Source of the DNA: Amycolatopsis marina
Lineage (GTDB): Bacteria > Actinomycetota > Actinomycetes > Mycobacteriales > Pseudonocardiaceae
Length of the DNA: 56,026 bases
Assembly (NCBI RefSeq): GCF_900111885.1
Contig: NZ_FOKG01000031.1
Coordinates: 1-56,026, forward strand
Reading direction: 5' to 3'
The notes below the pieces were generated by a model, which saw only the letters and a list, made by a program, of their open reading frames with translations, was not told where the DNA came from and ran no database searches. Each line of letters starts with the position of its first letter. Position 1 is the stretch's first letter. A program made the position numbers and the translations under genes. Shown piece by piece: positions 41,291 to 50,045 of the stretch.

Positions 41291-42688
41291 TCACGCCTGG
41301 TTGTGGTCTGGTGTGGATAGAGGCAGGCGCACCAGAAAACTGCTGCCATGGCCGGGTTCGCTCTCGACCACGATCTCACCGCCATGTGCCGCGACCAACT
41401 CGGCGGCAATGGCGAGGCCGATCCCGGAACCGGCAGCGGACGAGCGCGCACCGCGGAAGAAGCGCTCGAACACGTGCGGCAGTTCGTCGGGCGGGATCCC
41501 GGGCCCGTCGTCGGCGACGGTCAGCTCCGCGTGGCGGTCGCGCTGGTCGAGGGCGACCGCGATTTGCCCGCCGTCGGGGGTGAACTTCAGTGCGTTGCTG
41601 AGCAGGTTGTCGAGGACCTGGCGCAGGCGCACATCGTCGACATTGGCGGTCACCTCGCCGAGATCCGTGCCGAGTTCGAGATTCTTCACGGCCATCTGGT
41701 TGGCAACGCTATCCAGGACGTCTTCGACCAGGGGGCGCAGGGCGACCTCACGGCGGTGCAGGGTGAACCCGGCCGCACCGGCGTCGGCCAGGGTCTCCAG
41801 GTCGGCGACCAGCCTGCCGAGGCGCAGGATCTCCTCGTGTAGCGACTCGAAGACCGCACTGTCGGGAGCACTCAACCCGTCCCGGATGGCCTCCACCTGG
41901 GTCTGCAAGATTGTCAGTGGTGTGCGCAACTCGTGGGCCACATCCGAGGCAAACGCCAACCGCAGCTCGTCCTCGCGGGTGACCGCATCGGCCATCGAGT
42001 TGAACGACTCAGCCAGCTCGCCGATCTCGTCGTTCACGTACACCGTGGCGCGGCGTTCGCGCCGTCCGGCCGCACGCTCGTTAGTGGCCGCGGTCAGCTC
42101 CCCGACCTGGGCTGTGGTCCGCCGTGTGAGGGCCAAACCCACCAGCAGTGCCAGCATTCCCGCGGTGACAGCGCCGCCGAGCAGCAGCCAGTTGACCGAG
42201 TCCCGGAACTCGCGATCCGCCGCCGGAAGCGCCGCCTGCGGCACGCGCACCACTGTGCTGCCGACCTGCTCACCGCCCACCACGATGGGCAACCGCCTCT
42301 GCGGTGCCGGCGACGGCATCCCCATCATTTCCCGGTGCATTGCCGACATAGCTGGGCTCATCGCCGCCGCGGACGACGTCCAGACCCGGTTTCCGGAGCG
42401 GTCGAGGACCTCCACCGTGGCGCCGGACATTGCGAAGGCGGGTGCGAGTTCGTCCAGCGACTCGCGCCGCCATTGTCCTACGCGGCGATACTCGGCAGCC
42501 AGCACCGCCGCGATCTGCTGCTCTCGGGCCTGTTGTTGGGACTGCAGGTAGGTACCGAACCGAGTGTCGATCGCGAGGTTGACCAGGATCGCGGTCAGCG
42601 CCGCCGCCGCAACCGCGGTCACCAAGAACGCGACAGCGATGCGCCGGGAGTACCGGCCACTCCGGACAGCCCACCGCAACTTAGCCAT
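41291..42688 (-). CDS. Sensor histidine kinase with Met-rich sensor domain
   Basis: The 465-residue kinase has two membrane helices (about 17-41 and 163-187), an extracytoplasmic sensor, a HAMP segment, a dimerisation domain with the phospho-His in VAHELRTPLT, and a catalytic domain with NLLSNALKF, DDGPGIP and GSGIGLAI. The sensor holds MSPAMSAMHREMMGM (about 110-124), with six Met and one His, which suggests Cu(I) or Ag(I) sensing as in CusS-type kinases. ATG 42688 overlaps the response regulator stop by eight bases. Confidence 0.9.
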   Translation of the reverse strand: MAKLRWAVRSGRYSRRIAVAFLVTAVAAAALTAILVNLAIDTRFGTYLQSQQQAREQQIAAVLAAEYRRVGQWRRESLDELAPAFAMSGATVEVLDRSGNRVWTSSAAAMSPAMSAMHREMMGMPSPAPQRRLPIVVGGEQVGSTVVRVPQAALPAADREFRDSVNWLLLGGAVTAGMLALLVGLALTRRTTAQVGELTAATNERAAGRRERRATVYVNDEIGELAESFNSMADAVTREDELRLAFASDVAHELRTPLTILQTQVEAIRDGLSAPDSAVFESLHEEILRLGRLVADLETLADAGAAGFTLHRREVALRPLVEDVLDSVANQMAVKNLELGTDLGEVTANVDDVRLRQVLDNLLSNALKFTPDGGQIAVALDQRDRHAELTVADDGPGIPPDELPHVFERFFRGARSSAAGSGIGLAIAAELVAAHGGEIVVESEPGHGSSFLVRLPLSTPDHNQA

Positions 42689-43370
42689 CCCGTTCGACCG
42701 CCAGCTTGTATCCCACACCCGGCACGGTCGCCACGAGTTGGGGCTGTCCGCTGCGGTCCCCCAGCTTGCGACGCAGGTTCTTCACGTGCGCGTCGACAGT
42801 GCGTTCGGATGACTCATGCTCACCCGACAACCGCGACAGCAGCTCAGTGCGGGACCACACCCGGCCTGGACGGGCCGACAGCGTGCTCAACAGTTCGAAC
42901 TCCGCGCGCGTCAGGTCGACATCGCGGTCGCCCACCGAAACCTCGCGGCGTTCGGCATCAAGGCGAAGCATCCCGCCGCCGAAGGAAGCCGGTTCCGTCC
43001 GAGCGGCTTCTCCCCTGGTGCGGCGGAGCACCGCATCCACCCTGGCGGCCAGCTCGGCGAGACTGAACGGCTTGGTGACGTAGTCGTCCGCGCCCACCCG
43101 TAGCCCGGCGATCCGCTGCGCCTCATCGGCTTTCGCGGTCAACATGATGATCGGCAGGCCGCCTGCCGCGCGGAGTTCCCGGGCCACGTCCTCGCCCGCC
43201 CGATCCGGCAATCGCAGGTCCAATATCATCAAATCGGCGACGCGCGCCAGTTCCAATGCGCGGGCACCGGTGCCTGCCTCCAGCACCGTGTATCCGTCGC
43301 GCTCGAGATGGGAACGCACGAGACTGCGGATCTTGGTTTCGTCGTCCACGACAACGACTGTCCCGCGCAT
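42681..43370 (-). CDS. OmpR-family response regulator
   Basis: The 229-residue protein has a receiver domain with acidic VVDDE, phospho-acceptor Asp51 in MILDLRLPD and Lys in VTKPFS, and a C-terminal winged helix (RTVDAHVKNLRRKLGD...VPGVGYKL). ATG 43370 is preferred over upstream in-frame codons that read back into the oxidase gene. It lies 14 bases after the multicopper oxidase stop and overlaps the kinase gene, so oxidase, regulator and kinase form one operon. Confidence 0.92.
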   Translation of the reverse strand: MRGTVVVVDDETKIRSLVRSHLERDGYTVLEAGTGARALELARVADLMILDLRLPDRAGEDVARELRAAGGLPIIMLTAKADEAQRIAGLRVGADDYVTKPFSLAELAARVDAVLRRTRGEAARTEPASFGGGMLRLDAERREVSVGDRDVDLTRAEFELLSTLSARPGRVWSRTELLSRLSGEHESSERTVDAHVKNLRRKLGDRSGQPQLVATVPGVGYKLAVERDG

Positions 43371-43384
43371 AGTTTCCCCTGGTC

Positions 43385-45007
43385 TCAACCGGTTGGTCGG
43401 CTTGGCAGGTAGGACAGCACAGACGCCATTCCAGCGGCCATGTGGTAGGCATTGTGGCAGTGCATAAGCCACTGCCCAGGATTGTCCGCGGTGAAATCCA
43501 CCAGCAGGCGCTCACCTGGCGCGACCATCACCGTATCCTTACGGGTGCCGGTAGGCACATTCGTGTTGTCGATCGTTCTGATGGCAAAGGTGTGCCCGTG
43601 CAAGTGCATCGGGTGATACATCGGGGTCTGGTTGATCACTTCCAGTCGGACGTGTTGCCCCTCGTGCAAGGGCATCGGGGTGATGCCGTCGAACGGGCGG
43701 TGGTGGTTGTAGGTCTCAGCGTTAATGCGCCACTCGAAGGTGGACATGTCGCCGGTCAAGTACAAGCTGTGGCTCACGTCGGGCTTTCGGTCGTCAAGCC
43801 GCACGTCGGGTGCCGACCGGAGGTCGGCGAGAGCGAGGAGCCGGCCGGCCAGCTCGCGCGGCGCGCTTGAAGTGGGCGGCACGGGACCGGCGGCGGTGCG
43901 CACCACGCCCAGCGCCTGGGCGCGCTTGCCCTCCGCGACGGCGACCAGGGGAAAAGCCCCGTCGTCGAGGGTGACCAGCAGGTCGTAGCGCTCTCCTGAG
44001 CCTAGCTGCAACGTGTCGACGGTGATCGGCTCAACCGGGAAGCCGTCGGTGTGTGTCACGGTCAACCGGTGGCCGCCGAGGGCGACTCGGAACACGGTCG
44101 CCCCCGCGGCGTTGATCAGTCGAATACGGGCCCGCTGGCCGGGCTTCGCCCGGAGCGTTTCCGGCGCGGTCGGCAGCCGCCCGTTCAGCAGGTAGAAAGG
44201 GAAGTCGACGCTTCCCGCCAGGCGAGAAGCCGCCGACACCGGGGCGATTCCCGCCGGTGGATTCGCCAGCGACTCGGGCACGTGGTACTGCCACGCCTGC
44301 GATCTGTCAGCGATCTGCCCGGCCTGCACCGCAGTCTGGAATCTGGCGTCCATGCCGCCGCTGCGCAACTGGGTCAGCACCTGATCAGGGGTCGCGCCTG
44401 CGTCGTCGATCCAGTCGTCGAGCACCACGATGAACTCGACATCGTAGTCACCGGCCTCGCGCGGATCGTCGATGATCAGCGGGCTGAACAACCCCCGCTC
44501 ACGCTGCAATCCGACGTGAGGGTGAAACCAGTAAGTGCCCGGATCAGGCGCGACGAACGAGTAACGCATGCTCTCGCCCTCCCCGATCGACGGCTGAGTG
44601 AGGTTCGGTACCCCGTCCATGTCGTTGCGGAGACGCAGCCCATGCCAGTGCACCGTGGTCGGTTCGGGCAACCGGTTGACCACGTCAACCTCGAGCTGGT
44701 CGCCCGCACTACAGCGAACGACCCGCCCCGGCACCTGCCCGTCGTAGGCCCAGGTCTGCACCATCCGCCCCCCGAGGTCCACCTCGACCGGCTCGGCTAC
44801 CAGCGACGCCCGCACGGTGCGACCTGAACCCTGGCGCCGCCGGACCTGCTCGACCCTCCGCACATCATCCGAGGACGCCTGTACCCGTCCCGCACCTACC
44901 GCTTCCTCGGGACGAAATGCCCACCAAGCGCCAGCGGTCAAGGCAGCACCTCCCGCACCGGCCGCGCCCAACAGCACACTGCGGCGCGACACAACCGAGT
45001 CCGGCAT
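43385..45007 (-). CDS. Multicopper oxidase (CueO-type), Tat-exported
   Basis: The 540-residue oxidase has a twin-arginine signal (SRRSVLLGAAGAGGAAL). All four copper motifs are present: TTVHWHGL, WFHPH, HPMHLHGH and HCHNAYHMAAGM. It should oxidise Cu(I) to less toxic Cu(II) outside the membrane. No Met-rich insert is seen. ATG 45007 places the Tat motif at residues 7-8. A BlaI-like box ends 30 bases upstream. It heads the operon with the two-component system. Confidence 0.92.
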   Translation of the reverse strand: MPDSVVSRRSVLLGAAGAGGAALTAGAWWAFRPEEAVGAGRVQASSDDVRRVEQVRRRQGSGRTVRASLVAEPVEVDLGGRMVQTWAYDGQVPGRVVRCSAGDQLEVDVVNRLPEPTTVHWHGLRLRNDMDGVPNLTQPSIGEGESMRYSFVAPDPGTYWFHPHVGLQRERGLFSPLIIDDPREAGDYDVEFIVVLDDWIDDAGATPDQVLTQLRSGGMDARFQTAVQAGQIADRSQAWQYHVPESLANPPAGIAPVSAASRLAGSVDFPFYLLNGRLPTAPETLRAKPGQRARIRLINAAGATVFRVALGGHRLTVTHTDGFPVEPITVDTLQLGSGERYDLLVTLDDGAFPLVAVAEGKRAQALGVVRTAAGPVPPTSSAPRELAGRLLALADLRSAPDVRLDDRKPDVSHSLYLTGDMSTFEWRINAETYNHHRPFDGITPMPLHEGQHVRLEVINQTPMYHPMHLHGHTFAIRTIDNTNVPTGTRKDTVMVAPGERLLVDFTADNPGQWLMHCHNAYHMAAGMASVLSYLPSRPTG

Positions 45008-45036
45008 TCCTCTCCGTCTCTCCCCACAGCAGCCAA

Positions 45037-45055
45037 CTACGTAGTGCCATAGTAG
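45037..45055. promoter_or_regulatory. BlaI/CopY-like operator box upstream of the multicopper oxidase
   Basis: CTACGT-N7-TAGTAG fits the consensus with two mismatches in the left half. It is 30 bases before the oxidase start codon. Confidence 0.62.
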
Positions 45056-45659
45056 ATGAACCACGGAGGTCAACCGGACACCACGGGCGACCGCAGCTGT
45101 CCACGGACGAGTTTGACGATTCATCGGTACCTTGGTCCAAGACCTTCAAGTCCTGCATCCTCAGCAACCCCTGCTCGTCAAGCGATCTGCGGTTGTCACC
45201 CCGTAGGGCTGGCGCAATGGCTCGATGGAGTGACGGTGGGAATCTCTCTGTCCCTACTACTTTTAGAGGGGCAGGGATTACCGCGCACCCCGCTAACCCG
45301 GAATCGGGACCGAGTGCCCGACCTTCACACCAGCTCTGCCCGTGCACCACCCCTCCCACGAGCGTGACAAAAGGGGTTTGTGAGGTAAACGCGGCAGACC
45401 ACACCGCCCACAAGTAGTCGCCCCTTGACCGGTGGTGCCGAACGGGGATCGCAAGCTCGTGTGGTCTCCCCGCGGTGGCCGGACCGGCCCGAGCCGGCCC
45501 GGTTCGACGGGCGTAGCGTGCCTTTCGGATTGACCCCGTGACCCGGACGTCGTGCGGGGTCTACTTTGGTTCCTTCCCCGCCGTAGTGATCGAGGATTTT
45601 CTCGGCCGTCTTCTTCGGTGCCTCGGGCACTGCTCGGTGATCGACCGGGCCTCATCGAG
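45056..45659. other. About 600 bases without a recognisable gene
   Basis: Open frames on both strands lack known domains and ribosome-binding sites. On the minus strand one stretch (about 45330-45630) begins MPEAPKKTAEKILDHYGGEG but matches nothing I know. The region adjoins a decayed TetR gene and is probably degraded DNA. Confidence 0.45.
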
Positions 45660-46130
45660 AGACACGAGAGACACGTCGTGGCGCTGGCCCGGCTCCGACG
45701 CGGCGGAGCCCTCGGCGTGCAGCCTTTGGCACACTGGGGCTTTGCGCACTCGCTGCGGGACACGGTCCATCGCCACCCGAACGCGGCATCCCCTGATCGC
45801 CAGCCACGGAAACATGCCGGTGCCCGCGCTGCGATGCATTCGCACCCATATCAGCGCGGCAAAAGGGCACGGGTCCCGGAAGCGTCCGCGTACGCGTCGC
45901 TGCGCACCGTCACCTCTTATGCACTGGGTGCCGCTCTCAACGAGGTCGCGTGGGGTTCCGGCCAAGAAGGATGCCGGCCGACCGCCATTGGTGACTTGCT
46001 GCGGCCAGATGTCCCGCCGGAACTGGCCGAGGTCGCCGAGGTCTTCTGTGGACAGTCAGACCCCGGCGCGCAGTTCGACCTGGGCCTCGGCCTCATGCTG
46101 CGCGGCATGGACACGCCGGAGTGCACGTGA
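45660..46130 (+). pseudogene. TetR-family regulator, degraded, C-terminal part
   Basis: The ending SAYASLRTVTSYALGAALNE followed by GAQFDLGLGLMLRGMD is typical of the TetR C-terminal (TetR_C_1) domain. Upstream, RDTVHRHPNA reads in the same frame, but the next conserved stretch (PLIASHGNMPVPALR) is in a different frame, so compensating frameshifts have occurred. The N-terminal helix-turn-helix is not recognisable. It is a remnant of a regulator, unrelated to the island's BlaI and MerR proteins. Confidence 0.6.
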
Positions 46131-46322
46131 CGAAACCACGCTTGGCACGCCGTGGACACGTCAGCGGCGTCGCGACGGATCGAGTTTGCGGCGCTGCCAT
46201 CGAGGGTAGGACTGATTCATCCGGAAACACGAATGCGATAGTTCTATGCCCGGGGTGGCTCGCCGAACCCTGAAGCAGGTGGCGCGGGTTCCACCACGGC
46301 CTGTTCAGGAGAGGTGCACGGG

Positions 46323-47684
46323 ATGGTCCAGCAGTTCGATGTGATCGTGGTCGGGATGGGACCGGGTGGGGAGGTGGTCGCCGGGGAGTTGCTGGCCGCC
46401 GGTAAGCGGGTCGCTGTGGTGGAGCGGGAGCTGATCGGTGGCGAGTGTGGCTACTGGGCGTGTATCCCGTCCAAGACGCTGCTGCGTCCACCGGAGTCAC
46501 AGCGCGGCGTGGATCGCGCCGCCGGCGTGGACGGCGCGCGGCTGGATTGGTCCTCGACGCGCGAGTACCGCGATTACATGATTCGCCACCTCGATGACAG
46601 CAACCAGGTCGCGGGCTATGAGAAGTCCGGCGCCACGGTGATCAAGGGAACCGCGCGTATCACCGGCCCGGGTGCCGTCGAGGTCGACGGGCAGCAACTG
46701 CGCGCCGCCGACATCGTCATCGCGACCGGCTCAAGTGCCGTGGTTCCGCCGATCGAGGGCCTGGACCGGGTGCCGGTGTGGACCAACCGGGAGGCCACCA
46801 CCCTGACCGAGATCCCGGCGCGGGTGGTGATGATCGGCGGCAGCGCGGTCGGCGTCGAGCTGGGTCTGTTCCTCGCCCGCTACGGCGCCCAGGTCACCAT
46901 GCTGGAGCGCTCGGCCCGGCTGCTGTCCCGCGAGGATCCGCGGCCGGGAGAGCTGACGGAGCAGTACCTGCGTGAGGACGGCGTCGACGTGCGCACGAAC
47001 GCCACCGCACGCAGGGTCCGCCGTGACGGGGCGGACACCGTCGTGGAGCTCGAGGGCGGCGGCGAGGTTCGCTGCGATGTCATCGTCGTGGGCACCGGTC
47101 GCAGTCCCCGCACCGACGGGCTGGGGTTGGACCGCGCCGGGGTGCGCCTCGGTGAGCGGGGTGGGGTGTCCGTGGACGAGCACTGCCGCGCCGGTGACGG
47201 AGTGTGGGCAGTGGGCGATGTCACGGGCGTCATGCCGTTCACTCACGTCGCGATGTATCAGGGGCGGGTCGTGGTCGACAACATCCTCGGTACCCCGCGC
47301 ACCGCCCGATACGAGGGGATCCCGCGGGTCGTGTTCGCCGATCCGGAGATCGCCGCGGTGGGATTGACCGCCGAGCAGGCGCAGAACCAGGGGCTGCCGA
47401 ACGCCGCGGCCGAGGTCGACCTGGCCCAGGTTCTCGCGCGTCCGTGGACCTACGAAACCGACCCGCGCGGGCACCTCGGTGTGCTGGCCGACCGCGAGCG
47501 CCGGGTGCTGCTCGGGGCGTGGGCCGTCGGCCCGCAGGCCAGTGAATGGATCCACACCGCGGCCCTGGCCGTGCGCGAACAGATCCCGATCGACCGGCTG
47601 CTCGACCAGATCGCGCAGTTCCCCACCTACAACGAGGGCTACCTCAAAGCCCTGCAAAACCTCGACCTGGAGAGCCGGTCGTGA
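46323..47684 (+). CDS. Pyridine nucleotide-disulfide oxidoreductase (MerA-like fold)
   Basis: The 453-residue flavoenzyme has an FAD-binding VVVGMGPGGEVVAG, a redox-active Cys pair in GGECGYWACIPSK, an NAD(P)-binding VVMIGGSAVGVELG, a second FAD motif VWAVGDVTG and a C-terminal dimerisation domain. The active site spacing is Cys-x4-Cys. It lacks the C-terminal Cys pair of mercuric reductase, so it is not MerA itself. ATG 46323 has a GGAGAGG site. It may reduce a low-molecular-weight disulfide or a thioredoxin-like partner. Convergent with the mer ccdA gene. Confidence 0.87.
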   Translation: MVQQFDVIVVGMGPGGEVVAGELLAAGKRVAVVERELIGGECGYWACIPSKTLLRPPESQRGVDRAAGVDGARLDWSSTREYRDYMIRHLDDSNQVAGYEKSGATVIKGTARITGPGAVEVDGQQLRAADIVIATGSSAVVPPIEGLDRVPVWTNREATTLTEIPARVVMIGGSAVGVELGLFLARYGAQVTMLERSARLLSREDPRPGELTEQYLREDGVDVRTNATARRVRRDGADTVVELEGGGEVRCDVIVVGTGRSPRTDGLGLDRAGVRLGERGGVSVDEHCRAGDGVWAVGDVTGVMPFTHVAMYQGRVVVDNILGTPRTARYEGIPRVVFADPEIAAVGLTAEQAQNQGLPNAAAEVDLAQVLARPWTYETDPRGHLGVLADRERRVLLGAWAVGPQASEWIHTAALAVREQIPIDRLLDQIAQFPTYNEGYLKALQNLDLESRS

Positions 47685-47706
47685 CCCCACCCTGCCCCGA
47701 GCTCGC

Positions 47707-48645
47707 TCAGGTGCCGCGGTCCTCTCGGGACTGAGTGACCTCGGCCTCCGCGGCGGTGGTCGGTGCGCAGCAGTCCTCCAGCGGATCTTCACGCCCGCCA
47801 GTCGCGGAGGTGCGGGAGCGCTGGGCGTACGCGGTGAGGGCGATGGCGGCGATGAGGGTGAGCGCGATGGCAACGATCAACAGTTGGTGGGTGTTGATCC
47901 ACACGGCGAGGCCACTGACCGGGCCGGCGAGGGCGTTGCTGCCCGGCCCGCCGCTGCCGGTGAGTTGGGGTAGCCAGTAGAGCAGCAGGTAGCCGCCGGA
48001 GAGGGCGAGCACGGTACCGGTGATGCGGTGCATGTGCGGCAGCAGCCGCCGCAGGAACCGATTGATCAGACCGCTGGCGAACGCGGCGAACACCGCGAGA
48101 AACAGCAGTAGAGTGGCCGATCCGGCGGCATAGGCACCGAACATGACCAGGATTCCGGAGAAGTTGGTGGTGGCCAGGGCCTGGGTGACCACGGACAGCA
48201 GCACCGCCAGCGTGCAGGAGGCCGACGCGAGGGCGTACCCGGCGCCGAAGGCGATCATTCCCCTGGGGCCCTGGCGTGGGGTGCCGCTGCGGCGGGAGGG
48301 CAGGCGCAGTGGAATTCGCCTTCCGGCCACCATCGCCAGCCCGGCCACGGCGAGAACACCGCCGAGGACGGCGGCGGCCCACGGGACGACGCCGATCAGC
48401 GACCGCATGCCGACCGCAAGCAGGATGCCGATGACGGTAAAGGTTCCGGCGAACCCGAGGGTGAGCGCGGCCCCGGCGCGCAGTCCACCGCCCAGCCGCG
48501 CCGCCGTACTCCTGCTCGCCGCGGCTCCGTCGGTGGTGTCGGTGCCGACGGCGTGGGCCAGCAACGCCGGCAGCACGGCGAATCCGCAGGGGTTGACCGG
48601 GGCGAGCATGCCTGCGCCGAACGCGAGCGCGAGCAGCGCCTCCAT
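47707..48645 (-). CDS. CcdA-family transporter of the mer operon (copy 4)
   Basis: The product is 312 residues. Cys motifs are PVNPCGFAVLPALLAH and ASASCTLAVLLSV; the C-terminus carries DCCAP. About seven membrane helices are predicted by eye. It is the last gene of a minus-strand operon: arsR-type merR, merT, thioredoxin-like, ccdA. Its start overlaps the thioredoxin-like stop (TGATG). It probably passes electrons to that protein, keeping periplasmic mercury-binding thiols reduced. Confidence 0.82.
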   Translation of the reverse strand: MEALLALAFGAGMLAPVNPCGFAVLPALLAHAVGTDTTDGAAASRSTAARLGGGLRAGAALTLGFAGTFTVIGILLAVGMRSLIGVVPWAAAVLGGVLAVAGLAMVAGRRIPLRLPSRRSGTPRQGPRGMIAFGAGYALASASCTLAVLLSVVTQALATTNFSGILVMFGAYAAGSATLLLFLAVFAAFASGLINRFLRRLLPHMHRITGTVLALSGGYLLLYWLPQLTGSGGPGSNALAGPVSGLAVWINTHQLLIVAIALTLIAAIALTAYAQRSRTSATGGREDPLEDCCAPTTAAEAEVTQSREDRGT

Positions 48646-49226
48646 CAGGCGGTCACCGTGGCCAACTCGGCCTGGATCTGCTCGGCGGACGGTTCGATGG
48701 CGCGGAACACTTCCTTACCGGAGGCGTCGAGCACCACCACAGTGGAGAGCTGGTTGACCTGATAGGTGCGGATCCATTGCCCGTCGGTGTCAATGGCGTA
48801 GGCCAGCGTCGTGGCCTCGTGGGCGGTCAGGAAGTCCGTGACGTCGGCCTTGGTTTCGTAGCCGGCGACGTCGACCGCGACGAAGTTCGCTGTGTCCCCG
48901 ACGGCCTGCTCGGCTTGAGCCAGCGCTGTGGTGGCGGGGCCGCAGCTGCCGCACTCGACGGAAAAGAAGAACAGCACACTGGGCCGGTTGCCGGGCACCG
49001 TGATCTGGCCGCCGTCCACCGTGCGGGCCGTCAATGCCGCGGGAGCCGCGGCGTTACCAGCGTTCGCGCCGGCCGGGGCGGAGGTGGCCGGGCGCTCTGC
49101 CCCGGAGAACGCGGAGTACAGCACGGCGGCAACACCGAGCACGGCGACGACGGCCAGGGCGATGAACAGCGTGCGTCGACGACCGGGGGTCGCCTCGGCG
49201 CGGGCGCCGGTCGGGGCGTGGGGCAT
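48645..49226 (-). CDS. Membrane-anchored thioredoxin-like protein of the mer operon
   Basis: The 193-residue protein has one N-terminal membrane helix (about 19-40), an Ala-rich linker and a thioredoxin-like fold with active site VECGSCGPA. It takes the place that MerP has in other mer operons and may collect Hg(II) outside the membrane with its CxxC, or keep other thiols reduced. It lies three bases after merT and overlaps ccdA. Confidence 0.8.
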   Translation of the reverse strand: MPHAPTGARAEATPGRRRTLFIALAVVAVLGVAAVLYSAFSGAERPATSAPAGANAGNAAAPAALTARTVDGGQITVPGNRPSVLFFFSVECGSCGPATTALAQAEQAVGDTANFVAVDVAGYETKADVTDFLTAHEATTLAYAIDTDGQWIRTYQVNQLSTVVVLDASGKEVFRAIEPSAEQIQAELATVTA

Positions 49227-49229
49227 GAG

Positions 49230-49547
49230 TCAGTGCTCCTTGGGGTGTGTCGGCGATTGCGTGCTCTGGCGGGGTTGGTCACGGGCCGGCTGTTGCGGTG
49301 GGCGGCATCCGGGGTCCCCGGAGGGGGTGGAGGTGTCGGTGTGGCGGCGGAGCCGCCACACCAGAACGCCGACGAGCAGCGCCACGCCGGCGCCAATCAC
49401 CCACGGGTTGCCCAGGGCCGACCCGAGCCCGGCGAGTGCGCCACCGGCGATCAGCAGCGGCAGGCCACAGCACAAGACGGACAGCAGGACGACAGCGCCG
49501 GTGGCCCGGGCCGTGCGCTGGCCCTCGTGATCGGGACTGGTGGGCAT
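49230..49547 (-). CDS. merT: Mercury transport protein MerT-like
   Basis: The 105-residue protein has two membrane helices; the first holds a Cys pair in LLSVLCCGLPLLIAGGALAG, as in MerT. The second helix ends in WRLRRH. A Pro/Gln-rich tail has one further Cys. Position directly after the regulator gene matches actinobacterial mer operons. It would bring Hg(II) into the cell for reduction by MerA. ATG 49547 gives the family start. Confidence 0.82.
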   Translation of the reverse strand: MPTSPDHEGQRTARATGAVVLLSVLCCGLPLLIAGGALAGLGSALGNPWVIGAGVALLVGVLVWRLRRHTDTSTPSGDPGCRPPQQPARDQPRQSTQSPTHPKEH

Positions 49548-49573
49548 GACGGACCGCGTCCTTTCTCTCTCGC

Positions 49574-49939
49574 TCAGCTGCCGGGGGTGATGCGCATGCA
49601 GGTGGCCAGGGCGGTGGCGTTGTCCGCGGCCAGTGACCGGGCCAGCAGCACCAGTTCGGCCACGCGCGGGTCGGTGACCTGGTAGTAGGAGAAGCGGCCC
49701 TGGCGGCGCAGGTGCACGTAACCGCAGTCGGACAGGCAGGCCAGATGGCTCGACACCCGGCCCTGCGACAGGCCGATGTGCGTGACGCACTCGCTGACGG
49801 AGTGCTCGTCGTGCAGCAGGAACTCCAGCAGCCGCAGCCGGTTCGGGTCGCCCAGGGCGCGGAAGAACTTGGCGACCATCTCCACCCCGTTGGCCTCGGT
49901 GGGCAGCAGGGTCATGCTGGATTCAGAAGTATCGGCCAC
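49574..49939 (-). CDS. merR: ArsR-family mercury-responsive repressor
   Basis: The 121-residue ArsR/SmtB winged-helix protein has the helix-turn-helix SVSECVTHIGLSQGRVSSHLACL, then SDCGYVHLRRQGRFSYY. Several Cys (SECV, LACLSDC, LATCM) could bind Hg(II). Streptomyces mer operons are likewise controlled by an ArsR-class protein called MerR. It is divergent from merA, and a small dyad lies between. The name merR follows that use and does not mean MerR-fold. Confidence 0.87.
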   Translation of the reverse strand: MADTSESSMTLLPTEANGVEMVAKFFRALGDPNRLRLLEFLLHDEHSVSECVTHIGLSQGRVSSHLACLSDCGYVHLRRQGRFSYYQVTDPRVAELVLLARSLAADNATALATCMRITPGS

Positions 49940-49969
49940 GGGTGCCGTCCCCTCATCGAGTCTTGTCGT

Positions 49970-49985
49970 ATCCGGATGTCCGAAT
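49970..49985. promoter_or_regulatory. Candidate ArsR-type operator in the mer promoter
   Basis: ATCCGGATGTCCGAAT is an imperfect inverted repeat within the 106-base divergent promoter between the repressor and merA. The assignment rests only on position and symmetry. Confidence 0.4.
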
Positions 49986-50045
49986 CTTAGGTTAGCATTG
50001 AGGCATTCGGCAAGACAGATGCATGGGACTGGACGGAGAACGACG

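Noticed and set aside
45325..45630. A possible small gene or group II intron fragment on the minus strand
   Set aside because: No reverse transcriptase, no recognisable domain V and no ribosome-binding site; the frame matches no family I know.
46323..47684. A second mercuric reductase
   Set aside because: It lacks the C-terminal Cys pair and the CVNVGC spacing of MerA, so it is named only as a disulfide oxidoreductase.
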